Positions 24,447 to 31,288 of a stretch of DNA of 37,929 nt are shown here, one piece after another. Origin of the DNA: an uncultured Lentisphaerota bacterium (lineage in GTDB: Bacteria; Verrucomicrobiota; Kiritimatiellia; RFP12; UBA1067); NCBI GenBank assembly GCA_900321255.1, contig ONVK01000025.1, positions 1-37,929 of the forward strand, given 5' to 3'. Both the position numbers and the translations under genes were made by a program. The notes under the pieces were generated by a model, which ran no database searches, was not told the DNA's origin, and saw only the letters and a list, made by a program, of their open reading frames with translations. Each line of letters opens with the position of its first letter. Position 1 is the first letter of the stretch.

Positions 24447-25362
24447 CCCGCGCACGGCGCAGGACCCATGCGTGCGGCGCTTCGAGGCGAACCTCGAGGC
24501 GGAGAGGGGACTCTCGCGCAACACGTGGGAGGGGTATTTTTCCGACATCGCGCAGTTCGCCGCGTTCGTGTGGGGCGCCGACGCCGCCCCGCCTTTCGCG
24601 TGGGGAGAGGCGGGCGACGCCGCTGCGCGCGCCTTTCTCGCGGAGTTCGGCACCGTCGGCGCACGCGCGACGACGGTGCGCCGCAAGCTCGCGGCGCTGC
24701 GCGCGTTCTACCGGCATCTGCAGCGCGAGGGGACGGTCGCGGACAATCCGTTCTCGTCGCTCCGCGGGCCGCGCAAGGCGAAGGCGCTCCCAAAAGTTCT
24801 CTCGGCCGGCGACGTCGAATCGTTCCTCTCCCAGCCGGGGAAGGACTTCGCCGCGGGCCGTCTCGGGGAGCGCGAGTTCCTGCGCGACTCGGCGCTCTTC
24901 GAGACGCTCTACTCGACCGGATGCCGCATAGGGGAGGTGACGCCGCTGAGGTGGAGCGACATAGACTTCGGCCGCGGCACGGCGATCGTCACCGGCAAGG
25001 GGTCGAAGGACAGGCTTGTGATCCTCGGGCCCAAGGCGCTCGACGCCCTCGGGCGGCTGCGCGGCGCATCCGCCGCGGCCGACGGCGCGGCTGTGTTCGT
25101 CTCCGGCGGAGGGAGACCGGTGTCGTCGCGCCTGGTGGAGCGGCGCATGAAAAGGTATCTTGCGGAGGCCGGGCTCCCGGCGGACCTCACGCCGCACAAG
25201 CTCCGCCACAGCTTCGCCACGCATCTCCTCGACGCTGGCGCGGACTTGAGGAGCGTGCAGGAGATGCTTGGCCATTCGTCGCTTTCGACGACGCAGGTAT
25301 ACACGCACGTCTCGGTGGAAAGATTGAAAGATGCGTATTTTTCGTCACACCCGCGTGCCTGA
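24430..25362 (+). CDS. xerC: Tyrosine recombinase XerC/XerD
   Basis: The 310-residue protein has a SAM-like N-terminal core-binding domain (to about 110) and a catalytic domain with all six residues: R166 (TGCRIGE), K190 (TGKGSKDR), H256 and R259 (HKLRHSFATH), H282 (LGHSS) and Y291 (TQVYTHV). Spacing from R259 to Y291 is as in E. coli XerD. Xer proteins resolve chromosome dimers at dif near the terminus. A lone XerC cannot be told from XerD by sequence alone, and no dif-like site was noticed. The start lies inside the end of topA, an order (topA-xer) also seen in Firmicutes, and supports co-transcription and coupling. Confidence 0.9.
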   Translation: MAPPTNPRTAQDPCVRRFEANLEAERGLSRNTWEGYFSDIAQFAAFVWGADAAPPFAWGEAGDAAARAFLAEFGTVGARATTVRRKLAALRAFYRHLQREGTVADNPFSSLRGPRKAKALPKVLSAGDVESFLSQPGKDFAAGRLGEREFLRDSALFETLYSTGCRIGEVTPLRWSDIDFGRGTAIVTGKGSKDRLVILGPKALDALGRLRGASAAADGAAVFVSGGGRPVSSRLVERRMKRYLAEAGLPADLTPHKLRHSFATHLLDAGADLRSVQEMLGHSSLSTTQVYTHVSVERLKDAYFSSHPRA

Positions 25363-25365
25363 TTG

Positions 25366-25374
25366 TGGTATAAT
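25366..25374 (+). promoter_or_regulatory. Extended -10 promoter of infC-pssA
   Basis: A perfect TGGTATAAT just after the xerC stop (25360-25362). The expected RNA start near 25381 gives a 5' leader of about 26 nt containing AAGAGGTGA before the AUC start of infC. Confidence 0.72.
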
Positions 25375-25393
25375 GTGTCATCATAAACCAAAA

Positions 25394-25409
25394 GAAGAGG
25401 TGAGTTATC
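25394..25409 (+). promoter_or_regulatory. Strong Shine-Dalgarno placed for an AUC start codon
   Basis: GAAGAGGTGA (25394-25403) is an extended anti-16S match. GAGG ends 6 nt before ATC at 25407. The same site is about 42 nt from the first NTG codon (GTG, 25443), far too distant to serve it. This decides the infC start. Confidence 0.8.
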
Positions 25410-25985
25410 GCACAGTTCACTCGTGTCAACTTCAAGATCCGCGTGCCCCAGGTTCGCGTTCTTGACGCTCAGGGAAACATGATCGGCGTAATGCCGACAC
25501 GCGACGCGCAGCGCCTCGCGGACCAGCGGGGTCTCGACCTCGTCGAGATCACGCCCAACGCGCAGCCGCCCGTCTGCAAGATAATGGACTACGGAAAGTT
25601 CAAGTACGAGGAGTCCATCAAGGCGAAGCAGGCCAGGAAGGCCCAGAAGGTGCAGAAGGTGAAGGAGATCAAGTTCCATCCCGGCACCGACACGAACGAC
25701 TTCAACTACAAGCTGAACCAGATACGCGGCTTCCTGACGGACGGCTGCAAGGTGAAGCTCACCCTCCAGTACCGCGGCCGCGAGAACGCGCACCGCGAGC
25801 TCGGCGAGGACGTCATTAACCGCGTCCTCGAGGAGCTTGGCGACGAGTGTTTCGTCGAGCAGGCCCCGAAGACGCTTGGGCGCGTCCTCGGTGCGCTCAT
25901 CGGTCCGCCCCGCAAGAACGCTCCGAAGCCGCAGCGTCCGGCGTCTCCCGCGCAATCTGGCGAGATACGCATATCCGTCAGCTGA
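25407..25985 (+). CDS. infC: Translation initiation factor IF-3, AUC start codon
   Basis: IF-3 prevents premature subunit joining and rejects wrong start codons. The 192-residue product has the N-domain (RVNFKIRVPQVRVLD, GLDLVEITPNAQPPVCKIMDYGKF), basic linker and C-domain (VKEIKFHPGTD, LTLQYRGRENAH). The conserved N..IR...VR block lies upstream of the first conventional start codon (GTG, 25443). The frame is open only back to a TGA at 25401, and the only start candidate with a ribosome site is ATC at 25407. E. coli infC uses AUU and others AUC or AUA; IF-3 represses its own translation by discriminating against such codons. The usual rpmI-rplT partners are absent; pssA follows instead. The last about 20 residues are a Pro/Ser-rich extension. 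Confidence 0.92.
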   Translation: MAQFTRVNFKIRVPQVRVLDAQGNMIGVMPTRDAQRLADQRGLDLVEITPNAQPPVCKIMDYGKFKYEESIKAKQARKAQKVQKVKEIKFHPGTDTNDFNYKLNQIRGFLTDGCKVKLTLQYRGRENAHRELGEDVINRVLEELGDECFVEQAPKTLGRVLGALIGPPRKNAPKPQRPASPAQSGEIRISVS

Positions 25986-25995
25986 AAGGGCCGCG

Positions 25996-26865
25996 ATGGG
26001 AAGGTTCAGGCTTAGAGGCAGGAGGCGCCGCAACCGCGCCCAGCGGCTGCGCGCGGAGATGATACCGCTCCGCACGATCGTCCCGAATCTCGTGACGTCG
26101 ATGGCCGCCTGCGCCGGCATAACCTCCATCTCGCTTTCGAGCGAGGGCCGCTTTCTCCACGCCCTCGTGGCGCTCCTCGTCGCGTGCGTCTGCGACGGCA
26201 TGGACGGCAGGATCGCGCGGCTCCTCAAGGCGAGCTCGAAGCTCGGCGCAGAGCTCGACTCGCTCGCCGACTTCGTGAACTTCGGCGTCGCGCCCGCGAT
26301 GTTCATGTTCTTCTGGCTCACGGGCCGGCACTTCGGCTCCGACGCGGTGCTCGTCTCGGATCCGCGCCTCGTGCGCGTGATCCTCGGCTGTTCGCTGTTC
26401 TATGCGCTCTGCGACTGTTTCCGCCTCGCGAGGTTCAACACCATGCTGGAGCAGGAGACGGCGCCGTACTGGAAGCATTTCTTCACCGGCGTCCCCGCGC
26501 CGGGCGGGTGCTGGATGGTGCTCACGCCCGCGGTCCTCGCTCTCGCGCTGGACGCGAAGGGCAAGTATCCGGCGCTGCAGGATGTCCTGCAGAATCCCTT
26601 TTTCGGCATGTTCATGCTGCTCTTCGTCGGCGCGCTCATGGCTTCGCGGCTTCCGACGATATCGCTGAAGTCCATGCACATCAGCCGGAGGTATCAGCTG
26701 CCGGTGATGGCGACGCTGCTGCTCGTCGTCGCGCTCCTCATATCGAACTTCTGGATGACGGTCGGCGTGATGGGCGTCCTGTATGTCCTCACCGTCCCGC
26801 TGACCGGCCTTGTGTTTCTCCGCGTCCGTGCCCGCGCACTTGACGCGGAGACCGCGAAAGTGTAA
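25996..26865 (+). CDS. pssA: CDP-diacylglycerol-serine O-phosphatidyltransferase
   Basis: The ATG at 25996 is 6 nt after GAAAGGG and gives 289 residues with a very basic N-terminus (GRFRLRGRRRRNR). The CDP-alcohol phosphotransferase signature is complete: D70-G71-x2-A74-R75-x8-G84-x3-D88-x3-D92. Around it are several membrane helices, and FVNFGVAPA just after the motif is typical of the PssA rather than PgsA branch. It makes phosphatidylserine, the precursor of phosphatidylethanolamine, at the inner membrane. It lies 10 nt after infC. Its own last codons overlap the promoter of the next gene. Confidence 0.87.
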   Translation: MGRFRLRGRRRRNRAQRLRAEMIPLRTIVPNLVTSMAACAGITSISLSSEGRFLHALVALLVACVCDGMDGRIARLLKASSKLGAELDSLADFVNFGVAPAMFMFFWLTGRHFGSDAVLVSDPRLVRVILGCSLFYALCDCFRLARFNTMLEQETAPYWKHFFTGVPAPGGCWMVLTPAVLALALDAKGKYPALQDVLQNPFFGMFMLLFVGALMASRLPTISLKSMHISRRYQLPVMATLLLVVALLISNFWMTVGVMGVLYVLTVPLTGLVFLRVRARALDAETAKV

Positions 26866-26868
26866 AAT
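26840..26868 (+). promoter_or_regulatory. Promoter inside the 3' end of pssA (TTGACG - TGTAAAAT)
   Basis: TTGACG (26840-26845) and TAAAAT (26863-26868, preceded by TG) with a 17-bp spacer. The pssA stop lies within the -10 box. The leader to the ATG at 26909 is about 34 nt. Confidence 0.65.
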
Positions 26869-26908
26869 CTACACCAGTATTTCATCACCTCCAAAGGAGA
26901 AGTCAAAA

Positions 26909-27646
26909 ATGAAGAACATGAAGCTCGCACTTGCGACCGCCGCCATAGCGGCCTCAATAACCGTCTTCGCCGCAGAGAACGCGGCCGACGACAAGGCCAC
27001 CGAGGGCCAGGGAATAGGAGCGATCGGCTGGACTCCGGTCCAGATCGGCCTCTTTGCGCCCGTCTCGATTCCGTGGGGCTTCGACTGGGACGTCAAGGGC
27101 TTTGACCTCGACCTCTTCTACATGGAGACCGTCAAGCTCCAGGGCCTCGGTATCTCGGGCATCGCCTCGCGCACCCGCGACAACCAGGACGGCGTCCTCA
27201 TCTCCGGCGTCTGCAACTGGAACGACGCCGATGTCCGCGGCCTCGGCATCACGCTCGGCGCGAACCTCGGTTTCGGCGACGTCTACGGCATCGACGTCGC
27301 GTCGTTCGGCATGCGCAACGTCATGAAGGGCATGGACGTCAACCTGCTCGCGTCGTACCAGAAGGACTTCGTCGGCTGGCAGACCTCCGGCGTGTGCAAC
27401 TTCACCGAAGGGGAGTGCACCGGCGCAAGCTTCTCGCTCGCGCTCAACATGGCGAAGGTCGAGACCGGTCTCCAGGTCGCCACCATCAACAGCGCCCAGG
27501 AGCTTCATGGCGTCCAGATCGGCGTCATCAACGTTGCTCACGAGTGCCCCTGGGGTCTTCAGATCGGTGTTATCAACATCATCCTCGACAACAAGGTCAA
27601 GATCCTTCCGATTGTCAACGGTTACTTTGGCGGCAGCGAAGAGTGA
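26909..27646 (+). CDS. Exported LA_2272-like surface repeat protein
   Basis: An AAAGGAGAAG site (26893-26902) precedes the ATG at 26909, which opens a signal peptide (KNMKLALATAAIAASITVFA); 245 residues. The mature part is a series of short beta-type repeats rich in Gly, Asn and Val, clearest at the C-terminus: GLQVATINSAQELHGVQIGV, INVAHE, GLQIGVINIILDNK, then KILPIVNGYFG. This GxQIGxxN pattern and the terminal PIVN(G)xF box resemble proteins labelled LA_2272 family surface repeat proteins, of unknown function. Likely an outer-surface or outer-membrane-associated beta structure. It overlaps parB by GTGA, an unexpected pairing. Confidence 0.7.
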   Translation: MKNMKLALATAAIAASITVFAAENAADDKATEGQGIGAIGWTPVQIGLFAPVSIPWGFDWDVKGFDLDLFYMETVKLQGLGISGIASRTRDNQDGVLISGVCNWNDADVRGLGITLGANLGFGDVYGIDVASFGMRNVMKGMDVNLLASYQKDFVGWQTSGVCNFTEGECTGASFSLALNMAKVETGLQVATINSAQELHGVQIGVINVAHECPWGLQIGVINIILDNKVKILPIVNGYFGGSEE

Positions 27647-28641
27647 GCAAGCCGGGTAATCCATTTCTGAAGAAGGCGACGGGGGCCGGCAAGGCCCCCG
27701 CGTCCGTTGAAGGCCGCCGCAGACACGGTCTAGGGCGGGGCCTCGACGGCCTTCTTTCGTCGTCTCTGCCTCCGCCCGCCGTCGGTGCGGTGCGCACTGA
27801 GGCGAAGGTCGCGGCGCAGTCCCAGCCGGGTGCTCCGCTCGAGCTCAACATACTCGACATAGAGCGCAGCCCCTACCAGCCGCGCCGCGACTTCAGGGAA
27901 GACGAGCTGAAGGAGCTCGCCGAGTCGCTCAAGAACAGCGGTCTCGTGCAGCCGCCGACGGTTAGGAAGAACTCCGCTGGCCGCTACGAGCTCATTTCAG
28001 GCGAGCGCCGTCTCCGCGCCGCGCAGATCGCCGGCTGGAAGAAGATACGCGTCACGCTCGTCGAGGCCGATGATCTTACGGCCGCCTCGATGACGGCGAC
28101 GGAGAACCTCCAGCGAGAGGACCTGAATCCAATCGAGGAGGCGCTCAGCTACAAAACGCTCCAGGACAGCTTCAACCTCACCCAGGCCGATGTCGCCGAG
28201 AAGGTCGGCAAGGGCCGCGCTACCGTGGCGAACGCGGTGAGGCTTCTCGAGCTCCCCGACGAGGTCAAGGGCCTCGTCCAGTCTCGGCTCCTTTCCGTCG
28301 GCCACGCGAAGGTTCTCCTTTCGGTCGAATCCGAGAAGGACCGCGTGCTTCTCGCCCGCGACTGCGTGAACGACCAGCTCACGGTGCGTGCGCTCGAGAA
28401 GAAGGTCGCGCGCCTCCATGCGCCCGTTCCCGCGCGTTCGGTCGGCGTGCCGGACCTTCCCGATTCCTACGTCCGCAGCCTTTCCGACAAGCTCAAGCGG
28501 CACCTCGGCTGCGCCGTGCGCGTGACGAGCGGCATCACGCATGCGAACGGCAGGCACACGAAGGGCGTTCTGGAGATCGATTTCTTCGACAACGACGACC
28601 TTGACCGCGTCATCCGCATGATCGGCGTGGAGATCGACTGA
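27643..28641 (+). CDS. parB: Chromosome partitioning protein ParB
   Basis: The GTG at 27643 overlaps the previous stop; no other start codon precedes the conserved LGRGLDGLL (30-38), so the extra 29 basic residues in front are part of the protein. The N-domain has PYQPRRDF, the CTP-binding GERRLRAAQ (120-128) and ENLQREDLNP (154-163), followed by the HTH (LTQADVAEKVGKGRATVAN) and a C-terminal dimer region; 332 residues. ParB binds parS, clamps DNA in a CTP-dependent way and is positioned by ParA. No parA is adjacent and no parS was noticed. An 8-bp hairpin (27680-27700) lies in its first codons. Confidence 0.93.
   Translation: MSKPGNPFLKKATGAGKAPASVEGRRRHGLGRGLDGLLSSSLPPPAVGAVRTEAKVAAQSQPGAPLELNILDIERSPYQPRRDFREDELKELAESLKNSGLVQPPTVRKNSAGRYELISGERRLRAAQIAGWKKIRVTLVEADDLTAASMTATENLQREDLNPIEEALSYKTLQDSFNLTQADVAEKVGKGRATVANAVRLLELPDEVKGLVQSRLLSVGHAKVLLSVESEKDRVLLARDCVNDQLTVRALEKKVARLHAPVPARSVGVPDLPDSYVRSLSDKLKRHLGCAVRVTSGITHANGRHTKGVLEIDFFDNDDLDRVIRMIGVEID
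27680..27700 (+). other. Strong hairpin in the first codons of parB
   Basis: CGGGGGCC (27680-27687) pairs perfectly with GGCCCCCG (27693-27700) around a 5-nt loop. It begins 34 nt after the preceding gene's stop. It could attenuate read-through or slow parB translation; no T-run follows. Confidence 0.4.
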
Positions 28642-28643
28642 CG

Positions 28644-29501
28644 ATGGTGTCCGCACTGCTCGCGGCGTCGCTCGTGTTTACGCCGGCAGACGCAGGCCTT
28701 GCCTGCACGACGGCGGTGCAGCTCGTTGAACGGCATACGCCGCGCGATCCCGGGACCGCACGCTCCGCCCTCGCGGCGAATTTCCTCCTTGACGCTGCGA
28801 GCGCCGCCGGCGCGGATGTGAGGCGCGACGTATTCTTCGCGAAGACCCCGAAGGGCGAGCGACGGTTCACCAACCTCGTCGCTTCGTTCGAGGCGAATCC
28901 AGGCAAGCCGTGGGTTGTCGTCGTCTCGCACTACGACACGAAGCCCGGCGTCGACTGCCCCGGCGCGAACGACGGAGCGTCGACCTCCGGTCTCCTCGTC
29001 GCGTTCGCGGGCCTGCTGCGCTCGCATCGCCCGGCGTCTGGCAACGTCATGCTCGTGTGGACCGACGGCGAGGAGTGCATGAACGCGTATGTCGAAGACG
29101 ACGGGCTCTGGGGCTCCAGGCATGCGGCGAAATCGCTCAAGGAGAGGGGCGTAGACGTGAGGGCCGTGATATGCGTCGATATGCTCGGCGACAGGGATCT
29201 CCACATTTCCATACCGAGGAACTCCAGCCCTGCGCTCGCCAAGATCGCGCTCCTCGCGGCGAAAAGGGCCGGCATCGAGGACAAGGTGTCGCGGACCGAC
29301 TTCCTCGTGAAGGACGACCACGTGCCGTTCCTGGAGGCCGGCTTCAAGGCGGTCGATCTCATAGACTTCGAGTACGGCAGCGCTCCGGGGCTCAACGACT
29401 TCTGGCACACCGCGAAGGACACTCCCGACAGGATATCTGAGAAGTCGCTGCTCGTCGCCGGCAAACTAGTCGCCGGGATGCTCGACATCCTGCTTCAATG
29501 A
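28644..29501 (+). CDS. M28-family zinc peptidase / glutaminyl cyclase-like, exported
   Basis: The ATG is 2 nt after the parB stop and begins a short signal peptide (VSALLAASLVFTPADAGLA); 285 residues. Metal-binding motifs of the M28 fold are present: SHYDTK (H96, D98), GANDGAS (D110), WTDGEE (E143, E144), CVDMLGD (D179) and NDFWHT (H255). The overall length and the WTDGEE/DDHVPF/FWHT pattern are closer to glutaminyl-peptide cyclotransferases than to large aminopeptidases, so it may act either as an aminopeptidase or on N-terminal glutamine. Presumed periplasmic. Last gene before the accD promoter. Confidence 0.83.
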   Translation: MVSALLAASLVFTPADAGLACTTAVQLVERHTPRDPGTARSALAANFLLDAASAAGADVRRDVFFAKTPKGERRFTNLVASFEANPGKPWVVVVSHYDTKPGVDCPGANDGASTSGLLVAFAGLLRSHRPASGNVMLVWTDGEECMNAYVEDDGLWGSRHAAKSLKERGVDVRAVICVDMLGDRDLHISIPRNSSPALAKIALLAAKRAGIEDKVSRTDFLVKDDHVPFLEAGFKAVDLIDFEYGSAPGLNDFWHTAKDTPDRISEKSLLVAGKLVAGMLDILLQ

Positions 29502-29511
29502 CGCGTTTTTA

Positions 29512-29544
29512 TGGTATAATAACCCTCAACGGGGCATTCGCCCC
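29512..29544 (+). promoter_or_regulatory. Extended -10 promoter and leader hairpin of accD
   Basis: A perfect TGGTATAAT (29512-29520) is followed, about 10 nt on, by the hairpin GGGGC-ATTC-GCCCC (29531-29544) near the predicted 5' end of the RNA. Such a 5' stem may protect the message. No -35. Confidence 0.65.
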
Positions 29545-29567
29545 TGCAACAGATGCGAGGTGATCAC

Positions 29568-30398
29568 ATGAGCTGGTTCGAGGCAAAGACAGAGAAGGTT
29601 AAGATTCCGCCGGCGAAGGCGCTTTGGGCTATCTGCCCGAAGTGCGGCAGCCATTTCGAAAAGGCGGTCTGGAAGAAGAACAACGCGATATGCCCGAAGT
29701 GCAACTACCACGGGCGCCTCTCGGCGCGCGAGCGCATCGCGCAGGTCGCTGACGCCGGGACCTTCTCCGAGGTGTTCCGCGCCGTCTCCTACTCCGACCA
29801 CCTCGCGTTCCACGATGCGACCGGCCCCTACAAGGCGAAGGTCGAGGCGACGATCGCGAAGTCGGGCGAGACCGAGTCGGTCGTGATGGGAACTGCGAAG
29901 ATCGACGGCCACCCCGTGATGCTTGGCGTCATGGACTTCGCGTTCATGGGCGGTTCGCTCGGCACGGGCACTGGAGAGCGCGTCGCCCGCGCATGCGAAC
30001 AGGCGATTGCTGAAAATCGTCCGCTCGTCCTCTTCTCCGCGTCCGGCGGCGCTCGCATGCACGAGGGCATTCTCTCGCTCATGCAGATGGCGAAGACCTC
30101 CGCCGCGATCGCCAAGCTCAAGGAAGCGGGGCTTCCCTACATTTCAGTCCTCACCGACCCGACGACGGGCGGCGTGAGCGCGTCCTACGCGATGCTCGGC
30201 GACATCAACGTGACCGAGCCCAAGGCGCTCATCGGCTTTGCGGGGCGGCGCGTCATCGAGAACACGATCCACCAGAAGCTCCCCGACGACTTCCAGTCGG
30301 CGGAGTACCTTGAGAAGCACGGCTTCATCGACAAGATAGTCGAGCGCAGCGAACTCAAGGGCTTCCTCGCGAAGATGCTCAACTACTGGGGCTTTTGA
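29568..30398 (+). CDS. accD: Acetyl-CoA carboxylase carboxyltransferase subunit beta
   Basis: The ATG at 29568 is 7 nt after GCGAGG; the in-frame ATG at 29553 is less well placed and precedes that site. The 276-residue product has the N-terminal zinc ribbon (C23, C26, C42, C45 in CPKC pairs), followed by the crotonase-like carboxyltransferase core (MGGSLGTGTGERVARACE, SASGGARMHEG, DPTTGGVSASYAM). With AccA it transfers carboxyl from biotin to acetyl-CoA to make malonyl-CoA for fatty acids. The accB and accC genes are not in the window. accA follows after a 61-nt gap filled by a heptamer repeat. Confidence 0.95.
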   Translation: MSWFEAKTEKVKIPPAKALWAICPKCGSHFEKAVWKKNNAICPKCNYHGRLSARERIAQVADAGTFSEVFRAVSYSDHLAFHDATGPYKAKVEATIAKSGETESVVMGTAKIDGHPVMLGVMDFAFMGGSLGTGTGERVARACEQAIAENRPLVLFSASGGARMHEGILSLMQMAKTSAAIAKLKEAGLPYISVLTDPTTGGVSASYAMLGDINVTEPKALIGFAGRRVIENTIHQKLPDDFQSAEYLEKHGFIDKIVERSELKGFLAKMLNYWGF

Positions 30399-30399
30399 G

Positions 30400-30448
30400 G
30401 GGTCAGTAGTCAGGGGGCAGTAGTCAGTAGTTAGTAGTCAGTAATAGG
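30400..30448 (+). repeat. Degenerate 7-bp tandem repeat between accD and accA
   Basis: Seven heptamers: GGGTCAG, TAGTCAG, GGGGCAG, TAGTCAG, TAGTTAG, TAGTCAG, TAATAGG. They run from just after the accD stop (30398) into the purine-rich ribosome site AGGAGAGGAG of accA. No other gap in the window has this content; the array in alaS is similar. Confidence 0.75.
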
Positions 30449-30459
30449 AGAGGAGATTT

Positions 30460-31263
30460 ATGGCAAAGAAGACGGCAATGGACTGCGTGAAGCTTGCGCG
30501 AGACCCGAAGCGTCCGCATCTCAAGGACTTCATCAAGCTTATCTGCTCCGACTTCGAGGAGCTGCACGGCGACCGGCTCGTCAACGACGACCGAGGGCTC
30601 ATCGGCGGCTTCGCGACGGTCGGCGGCGAGAAGGTGCTTTTGCTCGGCCACAACAAGGGCGCGACAGTCGAGGAGAACATGGAGGCCAACTTCGGCATGG
30701 CGAACCCCGACGGCTACCGCAAGGCGATGCGCCTCGCGAAGCTTGCGGAGAAGTTCCACCTTCCCGTCGTCACGTTCGTCGACACTCCCGGCGCGTATCC
30801 AGGCCGCGAGGCCGAGGAGCGCGGGCAGGCCGAGGCGATCGCGAAGTCGCTCGAGTTCTTCTCGCGGCTCAGGACGCCGGTCGTCGTGGTGGTCACCGGC
30901 GAGGGCGGTTCAGGCGGCGCGCTCGCGATTGCCGTCGGCGACCGTATCCTCATGATGGAGAACGCGATCTACTCCGTCATCTCGCCCGAGGGGTGCGCTG
31001 GGATTCTCTGGCGCGACGGCACGAAGGCCCCTGAGGCCGCCGAGGCGCTCAAGATCACCGCGCCCGATCTCCTCAAGCTCGGCGCGATCGACGAAGTCGT
31101 CAAGGAGCCGGCAGGCGGCGCGCAGAAGAACCACAAGGCCGCGGCGTCCGCCGTCAAGAAGGCGGTTCTCGCCGCGCTCAAGGCGCTCAAGAAGATTCCG
31201 GTGGACGTCCTTGTAGAGAAGCGCTACGAGAAGATCCGCGCCTACGGCAATTTCTACAGCTGA
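30460..31263 (+). CDS. accA: Acetyl-CoA carboxylase carboxyltransferase subunit alpha
   Basis: The 267-residue protein shows DRLVNDDRGLIGGFATVGG, FGMANPDGYRKAMRLAKLA, TFVDTPGAYPGREAEERGQA and GEGGSGGALAIAVGDRILM, all AccA landmarks of the biotin-carboxyl-binding half. It lacks roughly 50 N-terminal residues present in the E. coli protein (319), as in several other phyla. The ribosome site AGGAGAGGAG (30446-30455) overlaps the end of the heptamer repeat. It partners AccD and is followed by nadB after 25 nt. Confidence 0.94.
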   Translation: MAKKTAMDCVKLARDPKRPHLKDFIKLICSDFEELHGDRLVNDDRGLIGGFATVGGEKVLLLGHNKGATVEENMEANFGMANPDGYRKAMRLAKLAEKFHLPVVTFVDTPGAYPGREAEERGQAEAIAKSLEFFSRLRTPVVVVVTGEGGSGGALAIAVGDRILMMENAIYSVISPEGCAGILWRDGTKAPEAAEALKITAPDLLKLGAIDEVVKEPAGGAQKNHKAAASAVKKAVLAALKALKKIPVDVLVEKRYEKIRAYGNFYS

Positions 31264-31272
31264 CACACTGCA

Positions 31273-31285
31273 GGAGCTTGGCTCC
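31273..31285 (+). promoter_or_regulatory. Hairpin covering the nadB ribosome site
   Basis: GGAGC-TTG-GCTCC is a perfect 5-bp stem with a 3-nt loop. It contains the only good Shine-Dalgarno (AGGAG, 31272-31276) before the nadB ATG at 31289, so pairing would mask it. Confidence 0.35.
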
Positions 31286-31288
31286 ATA

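Noticed and set aside
24468..25373. Alternative + frame overlapping xerC
   Set aside because: Arg-rich shadow of a gene whose six catalytic residues are all in the other frame.
25443..25445. GTG at 25443 as the infC start
   Set aside because: No ribosome site in range and conserved IF-3 residues lie upstream; the ATC at 25407 fits better.
27643..28641. parS site near parB
   Set aside because: I looked for a GTTTCACGTGAAAC-like palindrome around parB and saw none; reading by eye cannot exclude a diverged site.
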